A stretch of DNA of 64,000 nt from Pegea sp. RAD2-039 (taxonomy: Eukaryota; Chordata; Thaliacea; Salpida; Salpidae), in the NCBI GenBank assembly GCA_034620365.1, contig JAQGEQ010000195.1, positions 1 through 64,000 of the forward strand, in the 5' to 3' direction. The notes beneath the pieces were generated by a model that was not told the DNA's origin, searched no databases, and was given only the letters and a program-made list of their open reading frames with translations. Below, one piece after another: positions 13,347 through 26,413 of this stretch. Every line of letters starts with the position of its first letter. The first letter of the stretch is position 1. A program made the translations under genes and the position numbers.

Positions 13347-14399
13347 TTCTAGGAGATGCAAAACTCCGAATTGAAAAAGTCGGATTTAGAGCCTTGTAGG
13401 TAGCTCGTCACTGTACTCAGTGTCATTCTAGTAACTCTTGAGACGCCAGTCCCATGCAGCTTCATCAGTCTGTCTGTTCTGCTGCATTATCTAGCTGTGG
13501 AGGAAAGTGGAATCCTGCTGCATGGGCAAAAACTGGATGTCAATAACTTCTGTCCAATCACATATATATTTAATTTTTTTATAATGGATTATTATACTCA
13601 AGAATCCTTAATTTTCATTGACGAAAAATTATCTCTACTTTAAAAGCCTTATGGTAAATTAAAAATCAGTTTATATATAAACTTTAGTCATTCTAAGTAT
13701 GTTTTTAGAGTACAAATAAATGTGTTCAAACTATACTGGCTTTGAAAAAAGAAAATTTTTAGTGTCAGCATGAATATTCATAATATATTTTGACATATTT
13801 GAGCAGGATAAAAACATATAATAAATTTTGTTTGATAAATCTTTTCATAACTGGTTACTCAAACTGATAGAGTTCTATTCTGTGCCCTTTTCAATATGAA
13901 GCTAAAAAATTTGACCCTTCTTCAGTAAGCAATATCTACCTTAATGGTTTGTGATTACCTGTGTAAAAAATGTCATCGTTTTAATCGTTACATTAATTTT
14001 CAAATATTTAATTTCATAATTATGAAAAATTAAACAAGTTTTACTATTACTACATTGTGTACTGTTACTAGCAAGTTTTGTTTTGAAAGATAAATTGTAT
14101 ACTGGATAGGCTTTTAACATAGTGCTCTCATATGATTCGTCAACAGGATGAGACAAGTAAATTGATAAATAAATAAAAATCAATTATTAGATATTTTTAC
14201 TACATCTGCAGTTTTTTCAACTAAAGATATCATTATAGTAGAGCTTTTCCAAACATGTTTACATTTTTGTTTATTAACTTTCTTATACTTTTTATATCAC
14301 CTTCTATTTAAAATATTATCATATTATGAGTTTATTTTATTAGGAATCATTTACAAAACCGTCAACCTATTAGAAGTATATTTACAGGTGGAAAAAGTT
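13347..14399. other. Noncoding spacer of unit 2
   Basis: Counterpart of 5736-6790: about 200 bases of GC-richer repeated DNA, then AT-rich DNA up to the 3' end of protease copy 3. No gene seen. Confidence 0.5.
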
Positions 14400-16513
14400 T
14401 TATTGTCTATTAGGATATCCAGGTACTTTATCATACAAGGAAAAAGAATGACGTGGAGCAGTTTTATAACGGGTCGCATTAGTGACGTTTGTAATCCAAT
14501 CCATAAAGTATTTCACATCAGTGTAAACACCAATGTAATTACCAGGCTTGCTAGAAATATAACATCCTACTGGCCAACTAGTTATTCCTCTTAAAACAAA
14601 AGTTTCCACATCTGATGGTAGAGAGCAGTATAGAGGGCTTCCACTATTACCTTTACATGCAAATTTTATGTTACTCTGTAAAATATAAGATAAAAAACTT
14701 TTAAAGTTGATCTAATCAGAAACTTATCAGTTAAAACTTACTGCAGCACAAAGCATTCCATCTAAGACTTTATCTTCACCATTCGGTTGCAATCCATAAT
14801 TTTTAGGACAACGAGTTAAACTGTTTAACCGAACATTAGATTTTTGAAAATCAATCCTATGGGTGTTAAACATAGCTGAAATAAAGAAGATTAAAAGAAA
14901 GTCTTATGAATGGTTCCCTCACATGTGTATCCGTTTATGGTTCTCCATCCAGTAATAACACATTCCTTCCCTCGCTGAAGATCAGGAAGCGAAAGCATTG
15001 GTAAGTTGATTGGCTGAGTGATATGACTTCAAAAAAGATTGGATGAAAAGTTATAAGAATTGCGTTTAACTAACTTGTAGTGAATACATTCATTTCCAAC
15101 CACTTGGGCTAATTTGATTAAAGCAATATCAGAGATGGGACTTGAACCTCGCTCATAGTTTGGATGAATATAAATATCTTCAATTTGAAGAAGCTACAAA
15201 ATCATTCGATAACCATCTACTAATCTCAGGTCAAATTTTGTCAGACCTGTTCCCATTCCTCTTTTTTATCAGAAGAAGTATTGATTTTTCCATTTAAGAT
15301 ATCTCCCACCCTAACGTGGTGCTCTCTGATATAATATTTCTTTGAAGATTCATCAATGCTGAAAACAAACAATAAGATGAATATTTCTTAGGAGCAACAG
15401 CTTACATTCTATTGAAGCAATGAGCCGCCGTCAAAACCCAGCAGCTACTGATTACCACTGCACCGCATCTATGTCTTAAAGGATACCAGGGGTTGGCAAT
15501 ATTTTCCCGAATAAAAGCCTGTTTCACTTTCATTAATTGATTAAAAAAAATTTTGGTTTCAAATTTACCCGCCAAGGAAACCCTCCTGATTGTACGCTTT
15601 TGCCTCCAACAATCCTACTTTCCACTAGAAACGATTTGTCTCGTTTACCCCAATAGTCTATTAAAAAAAATTTCTTAAAGGCTGAAATTTAATTTTTCGA
15701 TCTGTAAACAAAACTTACTTTCTCTTTCAGGGTCTGGATCACAACGATTCCAACATAAAAAACAAAATGAAATGAATAACCAATATATTTTAAAAATAAT
15801 GAATATTACCGTATATAGAAGGTAAATTAATATCATGAGGAATGACGTAAAGATCTTGAAAATTGCCGCTATATCCGCGGATTAGTTCAATCTCATCAAA
15901 CGAGCTCATCTCATACGAAATATTGAAAAGAGGAACTTTGTTGAAAATCACTTCAAAATTTTCGCTGTGAACTGAATTGAAAAATGTTAATCTGTTTGCA
16001 ACAAAATGCTTTCGCATTTAGTCGATTTTCAAGTAACTATGAAAACGTAACTCACTTTTTATGCATAGCTCAAACTGTGCTTTGGGTTTAATCTCACGGA
16101 TGAATCTTCTGAATAAACGTCTTGTGATCAAACTACCGGCTTGTGTATTCATACTTTCTGCAAAGAACTACAACAAAGTTGTTACAATTTCATATCAACT
16201 TTTTCTACTAGCTTGGCGTCTTCTAGTTCTAAAAGCAATCCTAAGAGGTATACATCGTACACAGCGTGGCAACCTGTCTTCACCAAACAATTTAATTTTA
16301 GTGGGGGTATTAGGGAAAGTCCCCTTAGCTATAATTTCATCTCCAACTTGAAGACGAGAAGTTAGTTTCAGCATGAGAGTTTGGTCTGTAAATGAGAAGT
16401 CTTAGAGGATATTTCACGATAATACAGAGTAGTATAAGATGCTTACATGTCGCTGTAGATACTGCAGCATAACTTGTACAGAAAAGGATCAAAATAACTT
16501 CAATTTGCTTCAT
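14400..16513 (-). CDS. Secreted galectin-trypsin fusion protein, copy 3 (likely pseudoprotease)
   Basis: Exons: 16447-16513, 16200-16385, 16056-16157, 15810-15971, 15719-15733, 15569-15657, 15406-15518, 15247-15358, 15075-15193, 14923-15026, 14742-14875, 14400-14675. They splice in frame to 492 residues. Same layout as copy 2: signal peptide, galectin-like domain, S1 domain. The activation site is IVGG and the His57 and Asp102 motifs are kept. The active-site loop is again GNSGSP, with Phe at S1 position 189. The substrate-pocket wall reads SWPVGCYISS where copy 4 has [10 protein letters not shown], and four residues are inserted just after it (KPGNYIGVYTDV). It is the most altered pocket of the set, so I infer a non-catalytic or strongly re-specified domain. 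The AATAAA signal overlaps the stop codon, as in copy 2. Confidence 0.87.
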
Positions 16514-19500
16514 CACACAAATTGTTTTATTTTAAAGTTGAAAAGTAATAATTCACAAAACGATCACTTTAAAAACATAAAGAAGTGAATAATTTGCTGA
16601 CAAATGGTTTAAGTAGTTTAAACGTTTTTCAGTTTAATCGTTTAAAGACTTACACATTTAAAACTAACAATTGATACCCTTTTCATAAGATCTATTTTTG
16701 TAGGTGACACTCAATCTTAACTAATAAACAAATTATGTCGCCAATCTTTAGTTATTTTATAATTTAGAGTAGTTTGAAGGGGTTGTTAGAGTGAACTTTG
16801 ATAGCTGTAAACGAACTTTGCATTTATAGCAAGATTTTATTTGACAGCAAAATTCAAATAAAACTTTCTTAATTTTTGAAACAGTTCGGTAATTAATTTT
16901 GTTATAATCACCGCTGCAACAAAAACGCTTTTAATATCTTACAAGCATCAGTGAATTTTTATCGTTGAAATTCATTTCTAAGCATAATGCGGTCATCACT
17001 ATAAAAATGTGGCACTGATCACGTGTTTATAGCTTAACATTATTTCTGTGAAAATAATCGGAGCCTCAAGACATGGCAAAGTTATGAATTACAAAATACT
17101 ACAAATAAAGAAAAACATAGTTTAATATATCACATGTCAACAAAATTTCTAAATTTTTACTTTCATAAGATACCATCAGTTGTTTTTCTAATTTTTAAAA
17201 GTAATAATAAAAAGAAATTTATTTAAGTATTGATATATTTTCTATAACAAATCCTTATATGATTTTTGGCATTTTATTAGAGAAAATCAACTTTTTGTCC
17301 AATAATAAATAACAATCTAATTTTTTTACAAAAGATAAACTTTTTACTAATCTATTTCAATTGATCAAGTTTATTCTGACTCAATAGATATTGAAAACTA
17401 CATAGTTTACAACCACTTAATGATGATGGTTTGTTGAAAATGAAGAGTCTATACATATAAAACTTGAAGCTTTCTGTCTTAAAGCAAGATCAAGGGAAGC
17501 CTTATTCAGTAAAAAACAAATTTCAAAATAAGAAAAAATTTCTTTGAACAGTTCATAGCGACAAGTGTAATGCGGTAAGAAACTCTTTTTACTTTCACGC
17601 CCTCTTTCTTTTCTAAATTATTTTAATTGTGTTCTGTGCGATAGAATTATCATCATTTTTATTACTACTTCAACCAATAAGTTCAGCTATATTTTCTCGC
17701 TTATAAACAAATCTGTCTGAATTCTAGTTTATTTCTTGAGATTTTCCTTGTTTTTAACCTTTGATATTTATGTAGCTGATAACCTATCAAACTGGTCATT
17801 ATTTTGTCTAAAACTATACCTGGTATTTTAGATAAACACTAAAGTCAAACACATTAAATAAAAGTAAAGAAATAATAAATATATTATGAAATAAATATAA
17901 AAAGATGAATTTAAAAAGCTGTGAAAAAATGTGTCTAAACTTTCTACAATTTCTTTAATTTAGACAATATTTTAGTCGTTTTTTGTTTATAGAGATGGTA
18001 AAGTTGTCTACTGATGCAAAGAATTGACGTCTTTTAATGCTGAGATTTTTATTGTAACAAATTATAGAAATGAAAGGTTTTACCAATGAGTCAAACTAGT
18101 ATTAATAACTATAGATTTTTAATATTAAAAATGTATGATTATTTAAACAGAGTTTCTCAGAACCATAAATTTTAGGTATGAGTTTTGATAAAATATATAT
18201 AATTATAATCATTACTAAGAGTTTAAAAATACTCGCTTTTAAAGAAAATCATTAAAAACAAATAAATTATCCATTAGTCTAGGATTTGTTATTATGGTAT
18301 ACCTAGGACAACTTTTAAAGACAAACACTTACAGAGTTTTGAATTTTTCTATAAATAAAAGCCAGATATTTATTTGTAATTATTCATCTGCCATATCACA
18401 ATTTTTTATGTAACTTAATTTTATGTAGATTAAACTAATAACATTAAATTATTTTAAGTCAACCAAGATCAATAATCCAAAAGGTTTCTTAAAACAAACT
18501 GCTATTTAAAATAAAAAACATTTATACTTAAATAATCCTTGAAAAGAATACACATCAATATTACCGATTATGGCAACTATCAATTTCTTGAATTTTTCAA
18601 GCAGTTATTTTCCCAGTAATAATTAGAAGTATAACTTCCGATTGCTTGATCAGAATTACAAAAAACATTTGGAAACATGTCACGATATAACCCTAGTTTT
18701 GTAATCAAACTTTTAGATATAACAAACATTAAAAGTATTTTAACTAGATCAATAAGGTAAACTGCAAATTACTAATAATAATGGTTTCATTTATTGCAGT
18801 AAAGTTACTTATCCACAATTCAGAATTTATTTTACTTGCAGTTTTGTTGCATTTCAATTAACTGAAAAGTAGTTTTCATAAAAGATGTTAAATAGTTCTA
18901 AAACTTATTCATAAAGGTTAATTCAAACATTTCTTCCTTAATCCGAGAACATAAATATCATAAATGAGAAGAAATACAGAAACCCAAACTGCCATTTCTC
19001 ATAAAAGATAATATGAACACAGTTAATTTCAAGTATAAACATGTAATTTCTATCCGAGCAAATATGATTTATTGAACAAAATTTAATGACCACCAGTTGC
19101 TATTAACTGAATTAATTCATAAACTTATTGATAAAAATTAATGATTCATCAAATCGAACTTTATTCAAAAATATTAAGGCGACTAACAACAATGATAAGT
19201 ATACTAACGATACGCGCTACTTACAACACATTCTTGTGCCGAATGACAAAATAGGAAAATGACCAGTGACACATTTACGTCACCGTCAAAATAGTTTTCC
19301 TCTATACCACAATCTTCCAAATTAAATGATTAAGCCGAACATTAAAGAATTCTCTTTGTCTTATTACCGCCACCAACGAAAAATAGCCCCAACACTATTG
19401 CTTTGGAGGTATATCTTCATATGATCTAATGATCTGCCGTTTATGCCGATCTTTGGGCTGACAGCAGTACTCTTGTAAACTATTAAAGCTCGTCATCATT

Positions 19501-19559
19501 TCCTCATTAGAAACCTGCACACTCAAATCACCCCCTCTCTTCATCTTCTTCCTATCTAG
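16514..19559. other. Unit 3 flank upstream of protease copy 3, no gene seen
   Basis: Counterpart of 1285-4355, slightly more diverged than units 1 and 2 are from each other. No coding potential. Confidence 0.58.
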
Positions 19560-20265
19560 TCATGATTTTGTCATTGGGATTCTCCCTCATATCACTTGGT
19601 GAATTTGTCAGAAACCATTAAAAAAACTTTGGATTCCCTGCCATCCAAATAGCAGACTCCACGTTAAATTTTTCTATTGATGAGAGTGTCATTGCTCATC
19701 TGGTAAAACGTTGGGCGAAATTATGAGCAGATTTTGCTCTCATCAAAACATCTCCATATCAGTAAGTGAGTATAGGAGGTTTTTGACCTCATCCAGCATC
19801 ACAAAGTTTGGTGAAGCATCTTAATATCCAATTTTATCGTCGATGTAGTTCCACCGTAAGTCCTTGATAATGCGTCTGGCCTTACATTTGTATCTCCTTA
19901 TAGTATACGAAAAAGATGCTAATTCCATCCTCCAACTCATAGTTTTGGCATTCTTCGTTTTCGACTTTTTCTTACAGTCTAACATAAACGCAATTGATCT
20001 TTGATCTGTTATCAGGAAGATGTACTGCGACAACAGCAAGTAACTCCATTTTTGAACTGATTTGATAATGGTAGTCGCTTCCTTCTCCACTGCAGGGTAT
20101 AACAACTCTATCGCTACTCTCTCTATGACTCTCTATTGCTACATCCTTGCATCACTTTCAACTGTGATTGGTAAGATTTTATCCATGACCTGTAATGTGA
20201 ACTTGGTAAAATTCCTCTTGAGCTCTTCATAATACGGAATCTATCTTTCTCCCACAAAGAACTGA
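19560..20265 (-). mobile_element. Ty3/gypsy pol remnant in unit 3, internally deleted
   Basis: The RNase H block (20105-19821) remains. The integrase and part of the Pol C-terminal region, present in units 1 and 2 (unit 1 about 4430-4960), are gone: at 19657 the sequence jumps from the GCAGACTC side to the CCACGTTAAA side. The junction shares only a couple of bases, as in end-joining deletions. Confidence 0.8.
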
Positions 20266-20291
20266 TGAACCTTTTTCAGTCGTCTAGTCTT

Positions 20292-20447
20292 AGCTCTCCT
20301 TCTGTTTGATGAAGCAGTTACCATACCTGACTACCAAGTGGGTGGTTACGGGTTTGATCCTAGATGGACACATATCAGTGACAAGGAAAAGACCATTTAA
20401 TAAGCCCGGGTAGGAAGGCCCCTGTGAGTCTAGTAAAATGACAACAC
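20292..20447 (+). mobile_element. tRNA-derived SINE in unit 3
   Basis: Counterpart of 5581-5735, with the same tRNA-like head and body and a few substitutions. Confidence 0.58.
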
Positions 20448-21699
20448 TTCTAGGAGATGCAAACCTCCGAATTAAAAAAGTCGGATTGAGAGCCTTGTAG
20501 GTAGCTCGTCACTGTACTCAGTGTCATTCTAGTAACTCTTGAGACGCCAGTCCCATGCAGCTTCATCAGTCTGTCTGTTCTGCTGCATTATCTAGCTGTG
20601 GAGGAAAGTGGAATCCTGCTGCATAGGCAAAAACTGGATGTCAATAACTTCTGTCCAATCACATGTATGCTTAATTTTTTTATAATGGATTATTATACTC
20701 AAGAATCCTTAATTTTCATTGTCGAAAAATTATATCTACTTTAAAATCTTTAAGGTAAATTAAAACTCAGTTTATAGATAAATTTTAGTCATTCTAAGTA
20801 TGTTTTTAGAGTACAAATAAATGTGTTCAAACTATACTGGCTTTGAAAAAAGTAAATATTTTGAGTCCGCCTGCAATATTAACGTAATTGGTAAAATGTG
20901 GTATAATCAGCTTTTTATTTTAAAACATCTAACTAAGCAAAGGGATTTTCCGAAATATAAATATTTTTGATACTCTAATCTTTTATGCGACGCTATTTTT
21001 AATTATTACCAAAAGAATCAATCACTTTTTTGAAATTTGTTTTAGTAAATATTTTTCTTATATACTAAATAATTTCAACTAAAGATCTATTCATCGAAAT
21101 CGTTCATTGATAAAGTATTCATAGTTGCTTGATATTGAGTACAGCTTAAGTTTTGTTAATATTTGTTCAAATTCATATTATTTTTAACATTTTTGAGCAT
21201 GATAAAAACATATAATAAATTTTATTTGGTAAATATTTTTATATCTGTTTATAGATTCTTAGTCTGTGCCCTTTAGATTGCAAAACTAAAAACTTTGACC
21301 CCCTTCAATAAGCAATATCTACCTTAATGTTTTGTGGTTTTACTTTTACTACATTGGGTACTGTTACTAGCAAGTTTTGTTTGTAAACATAAATTGTAAA
21401 CTGGATATGCCTCTTTAAGATAGTGCTCTCATATGATTCGTCAACAGGATGAAACAAGTAAATTGATAAATAAATAGAAATCAATTATTAGATCAATTTT
21501 TAGTACATCTGCAGTGTTTTCAGCTAAAGATATCATTATGGTAGAGCTTTTCCAAAATTTTTGTGGATTAACTTTCTTATACTTTTATATCACTTTCTAT
21601 TAAAAAGATTATTAAATTATGAATTCATTTTATTAGGAATCATTTACAAAACCGTCAACTTATTAGAAGTATATTTACAGGTGGAAAAAGTTTTATTTT
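20448..21699. other. Noncoding spacer of unit 3 with a private insertion
   Basis: Counterpart of 5736-6790, but about 290 bases near 20862-21150 have no match in units 1 or 2. I see no terminal repeats or coding sequence in the extra DNA. Confidence 0.5.
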
Positions 21700-23795
21700 C
21701 TATTCATGAGCTCTAGGTAATTTATCAAAGAAGGAAAAAGAATGACGTGGAGCAGTTCTATAATGTGTCGCATTTGTGACGTTTGTAATCCAATCCATAA
21801 AGTATTTCACATCCGTGTAAACACCAGGCTTGCTAGAAATAGCACATCCTTCTCCCCAACTAGTTATTCCTCTCAAAACAAAAGTTTTTTTATCTGTTGG
21901 TAGAGAGCAGTATAGAGGGCCCCCACTATCACCTTTACATGCATCTTTTTTGTTACTCTGTAAGATATAAGATCAAAAATGTTTATAATTGATCTAATCA
22001 GAAACTAATCTGTTAAAACTTACTGCAGCACAAAGCATTCCATCTAAGATTTTATCTTCACCATTCGGTCGCAATCCATAGTTTTCACGACAACGAGTTA
22101 AGCTCTTTACTCGAACATTAGCTTTTTGAAGATCAATCCCATTGGGGTCAAGCATAGCTGGAATAATGAAGATTAAAAGAAGGTCATTTGAATGGTTCCC
22201 TCACATGTGTCTCCGTTTGTAGCTCCCCATCCAGTAATAACACATTCCTTCCCTCGCTGAAGATCAGGAAGCGAAAGCATTGGTAAGTTGATTGGCTGAG
22301 TGAGATGACTTCAAAAAAGATTGGATGAAAAGTTATAAAAATTGCGTTTAACTAACTTGTAGTGAATGCATTCATTTCCAACCAATTTGGCTAATTTGAT
22401 TAAAGCAATATCAGAGATGGGACTTGAACCTCGCTCAAAATTTGGATGAATATAAATATCTTCAATTTGAAGATCCTACAAAATCATTCGATAACCATCT
22501 ACTAATCTCAGGTTAAGTTCTGCTCAGACCTGTTCCCATTCCTCTTTTTCATCAGAAAATGTATTGTTTTCTCCATTAAAGATATCTCCCACCCTAACGT
22601 GGTGCTCTCTGATATAATATTTCTTTGAAGATTCATCAATGCTGAAAACAAACAATAAGATGAATATTTCTTAGGAGCAACAGCTTACATTCTATTGAAG
22701 CAATGAGCCGCCGTCAAAACCCAGCAGCTACTGATTACCACTGCCCCGCATCTATGTTTCAAAGGCCACCAGGGGTTTGCAGTATTGTCCCGAATAGAAG
22801 CCTGTTTCACTTTCATTAATTGATTAAAAACAATTTTGGTTTGAAATTTACCTGCCAAGGAAACTCTCCTGATTTTGCGCTTGTGCCTCCAACAATCTTA
22901 CTTTCCGCTAGAAAAGATCTGACTCGTTTACCCCAATAGTCTATTAAAATAAAATTTTTTAAAGGCATATTTAATTTTTTTATCTGTAAACAAAACTTAC
23001 TTTCTCCATCAGGGTCTGGATCACAACAATTCCAATATAAAAAACAAAATGAAATCAATAATCAATATATTTTAAAAACAATGAATATTACCGTATATAG
23101 AAGGTAAATTAATATCATGAGGAATGACGTAAAGATCTTGAAAATTGCCGTTATACCCGCGGATTTCTTTAATCTCATCAAACGAGCTCATCTCATACGA
23201 AATATTGAAAAGAGGAACTTTGTTGAAAATCACTTCAAAATTTTCGCTGTGAACTGAATTGAAAAATGTTAATCTGTTTGCAACAAAATGCTTTTGCATT
23301 TAGTCGATTTTCAAGTAACTATGAAAACCTAACTCACTTTTTATGCATAGCTCAAACTGTGATTTGGATTTAATCTCATGAATGATTTTTTCGAATAAAA
23401 ATTTTTCGATGAAACTGCCTGCTTGTCTATTCGAACTTCCTGCAAAGAACTACAACAAAGTTGTTACAATTTCATATCAACTTTTTCTACTAACTTGGTG
23501 TCTTCTAGTTCTAAAAACAATTGTAAGAGGTCTACATTCTGCACAGCGTGGCAACTTGTCTTCACCAAACATACTAATTCGAGCAGCTTTTTTAAGGAAA
23601 GTCCCCTTAGCTACAATTTCATCTCCAACTTGAAGCCGTGAAGTTAGCGTCAGGTAAATATTTTGGTCTGTAAATGAGAAGTCTTAGATGATGTTTCACG
23701 AGAATACAGAGTAGTATAAGATGCTTACATGTCGCTGTAGATACTACAGCATAACTTGTAAAGAAAAGGATCAAAATAACTTCAATTTGCTTCAT
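21700..23795 (-). CDS. Secreted galectin-trypsin fusion protein, copy 4 (catalytically intact)
   Basis: Exons: 23729-23795, 23482-23667, 23338-23439, 23092-23253, 23001-23015, 22852-22940, 22689-22801, 22530-22641, 22357-22475, 22205-22308, 22024-22157, 21700-21957. They splice in frame to 486 residues. Signal peptide 1-22; galectin-like domain about 23-170 ([13 protein letters not shown], then [18 protein letters not shown]); linker; S1 protease domain with activation site ESK-IVGG (Ile193), His240 (TAAHC), Asp304 (DIALIKL) and Ser412 in KGDSGGP. Asp406 at S1 position 189 predicts trypsin-like cleavage after Lys or Arg. Activation cleavage after Lys192 would also be trypsin-like. The C-terminus has NVT and NAT sequons. 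A poly(A) signal AATAAA lies a few bases after the stop. It is the likely functional reference for the family. The galectin call is weaker than the protease call. Confidence 0.9.
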
Positions 23796-24315
23796 CAGGC
23801 AAATCGTTTTATTTTAAAATTGAAAAGTAATAATTCAAAAAACGATCACTTTAAAAACATAAAGAAGTGAATAATTTGCTGACAAATGGTTTAAGCAGTT
23901 TAGAATTTTTCAGTTTAATCGTTTAAAGACTTCAAAATTTAAAAATTTAAAACTAACAATCCTTACTCTTTTCTTAAGATCTATTTTTGTAGGTGACACT
24001 CAATCTTAACTAATAAACAATTTATGTCGCCAATCTTTAGTTATTTTATAATTTAGAGTAGTTTGAAAAAGTTGTTAGAGTGAACTTTGATAGCTGTAAA
24101 CGAACTTTGCATTTATAGCAAGATTTTATTTGACAGCAAAATTAAAATAATACTTTCTTAATTTTTGAAACAGTTCGGTAATTAATTGTATTAAATTCAC
24201 CGCTGCAACAAAAACGCTTTTAATATCTTAAAAGCATCTGTGAATTTTTATCGTTGAACTTCCTTTCTAAGCATAATGCAGTCATCACTATAAAAAGCTG
24301 GCACTAATCACGTGA

Positions 24316-24606
24316 CTATTGTTTCTTTTGAGTTCAGTTCTTGGTATTACAACACCAATAGTAGAACGAAAAATTATGAAACATTTTCAATGATTTTTTT
24401 TTCTTTAGGACTTCGAAACAAATTTTTACATGGTTCAGAAATTACTATAAAATGCAAATTTTTCACATATTAGCGTTAAATTTAGACTACTTCCTTATCT
24501 ACTTGTTTATATATTCAATGCATAGCTGCAGATAAGACATCATTAATCTTTTATAGCAAACAAAACTAATATGAGTGTAATAAAAGAGAAGTCTCAACTA
24601 CGACAG
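24316..24606. mobile_element. Unit-4-specific insertion of about 290 bases
   Basis: Units 1-3 read straight from GGCACTGATCACGTG into TTTATAG; unit 4 has about 290 extra bases between the matching flanks. I saw no open frame or obvious terminal inverted repeats. It could be a short nonautonomous element or DNA lost from the other units. Confidence 0.45.
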
Positions 24607-25261
24607 CTTAACATTGCTTCTGTGAAAATATACGGAGCCTCAAGACATAGCAAAGTTATGAATTACAAAATGCTACAAATAAAGAAAAACATAGTTTAAT
24701 ATATCACATGTCAACAAAATTTCTAAATTTATACTTTCATAAGATACCATCAGTTGTTTTTCTAATTTTTAAAAGTAATATTAAAAATAAATTTATTTAA
24801 GTAGTGAAATATTTTCTATAACAAATCCTTATTTGATTTTTGGTATTATATTAGAGAAAATCAACTTTTTGTCCAATAATAAATAACAATCTAATTTTTT
24901 TACAAAAGTTAACTTCTTACAAATCTATTTCAATTGATCAAGTTTATTCTGACTCAATAGATATTGAAAACTACATAGTTTACAACCACTTAATGATGAT
25001 GGTTTGTTGAAAATGAAGAGTCTATACATATAAAACTTGAAGCTTTCTGTCTTAAAGCAAGATCAAAAGAAGCCTTATTCAGTAAAATACCAAATTTCAA
25101 AAGACGAAAAAATTTCTTTGAACAGTTTCTAGCGACAAGTGTAATGTGGTAAGAAACTGTTTCTACTTCCACGCCCTATTTCTTTTCCAAATTACTCTAA
25201 TTGTGTTCTGTACGATAGAATTATCATCATTTTTATTACTACTTCAACCAATAAGTTCTCC

Positions 25262-25575
25262 TACCATAAAACATTTGTCTTTGTAAAGATTTATCTTTAA
25301 ATAAATTCAAAATTTTTACTTTGTCATAATATTTTTGCAAGAGACAAACACTTAGTAAAAAGTTGATTTCTGTTTACTGGCATATAACTAAAATAGGAAA
25401 TAATTTTATGTATTATATGGTAATAAAAAAACCCCAATCATAAACTTTGTAAAAGAAAATGTTTCTTTCTATTCATTAACATGTAACCAAAATAAAATAA
25501 GGTTCTCAAAATTCTGTAATGACTTTAACAAAATGTTTAGTAAAAAAATATCAATATTTATCTCACATATATTTT
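25262..25575. mobile_element. Unit-4-specific insertion of about 310 bases
   Basis: Extra DNA between flanks that are contiguous in units 1-3 (after CAACCAATA, before TTTTCTC). It is AT-rich with no open frame. Its class is not recognised. Confidence 0.45.
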
Positions 25576-26413
25576 CTCACTTATAAATAAGTCTGTCTGA
25601 AGTCTAGTTTATTTCTTGAGCTTTTTTCTTGTTTTTAACCTCTGATTTTTATGTAGTTTATAACCTACCCACTAGTCATTATTTGCTCTAAAATTATATT
25701 TGAAAATTTAGAAAAATACTAAAGTCAAACGCATCAAATAAAAATAAAGAAATAATAAATATTTTATGACATAAAAAATATAAAAAGATGAATTTAAAAA
25801 GCTGTGAAAAGATTAATCTAAACTTTGTACAACTTTTTACCTTAGACAATATTTTAGTCGTTTTTTGTTTATAGAGATGGTAAAGTTGTTTACTGATGCA
25901 AAAAATTTACGTCATTTAATGCTGAGTTTTTTATTGTAACAAGTTATAGAAATGAAAGGTTTTACCAATGAGTCAAACTAGTATTGATAACTATAGATTT
26001 TTAAAATTAAAAATGTATGATTATTTAAAGAGAGTTTCTCAGAATCATAAATTTTAGGTATGAGTTTTGATATAGTATATAAGTATAATCATTAGTAAGA
26101 GTTTTAAAAATAATTGCTTTTAAAGAAAATCATTAAAAACAAATAAATTATCCATTAGTCTAGGATTTGTTATTATGGTATACCTAGGACAACTTTTAAA
26201 GACAAACACTTACAGAGTTGTGATTTTTTCTATAAATAGAAGTCAGATTTTTATTTGTAATTATTAATCTGCCATATCACAATTTTTTATGTAACTTAAT
26301 TTTATGCAGATTAAACTAATAACATTAAATTATTTTAAGTCACCCAAGATCAATAATCCAAAAGGTTTCTTAAAACAAACTGCTATTTAAAATAAAAATA
26401 ATTTATACTTAAA

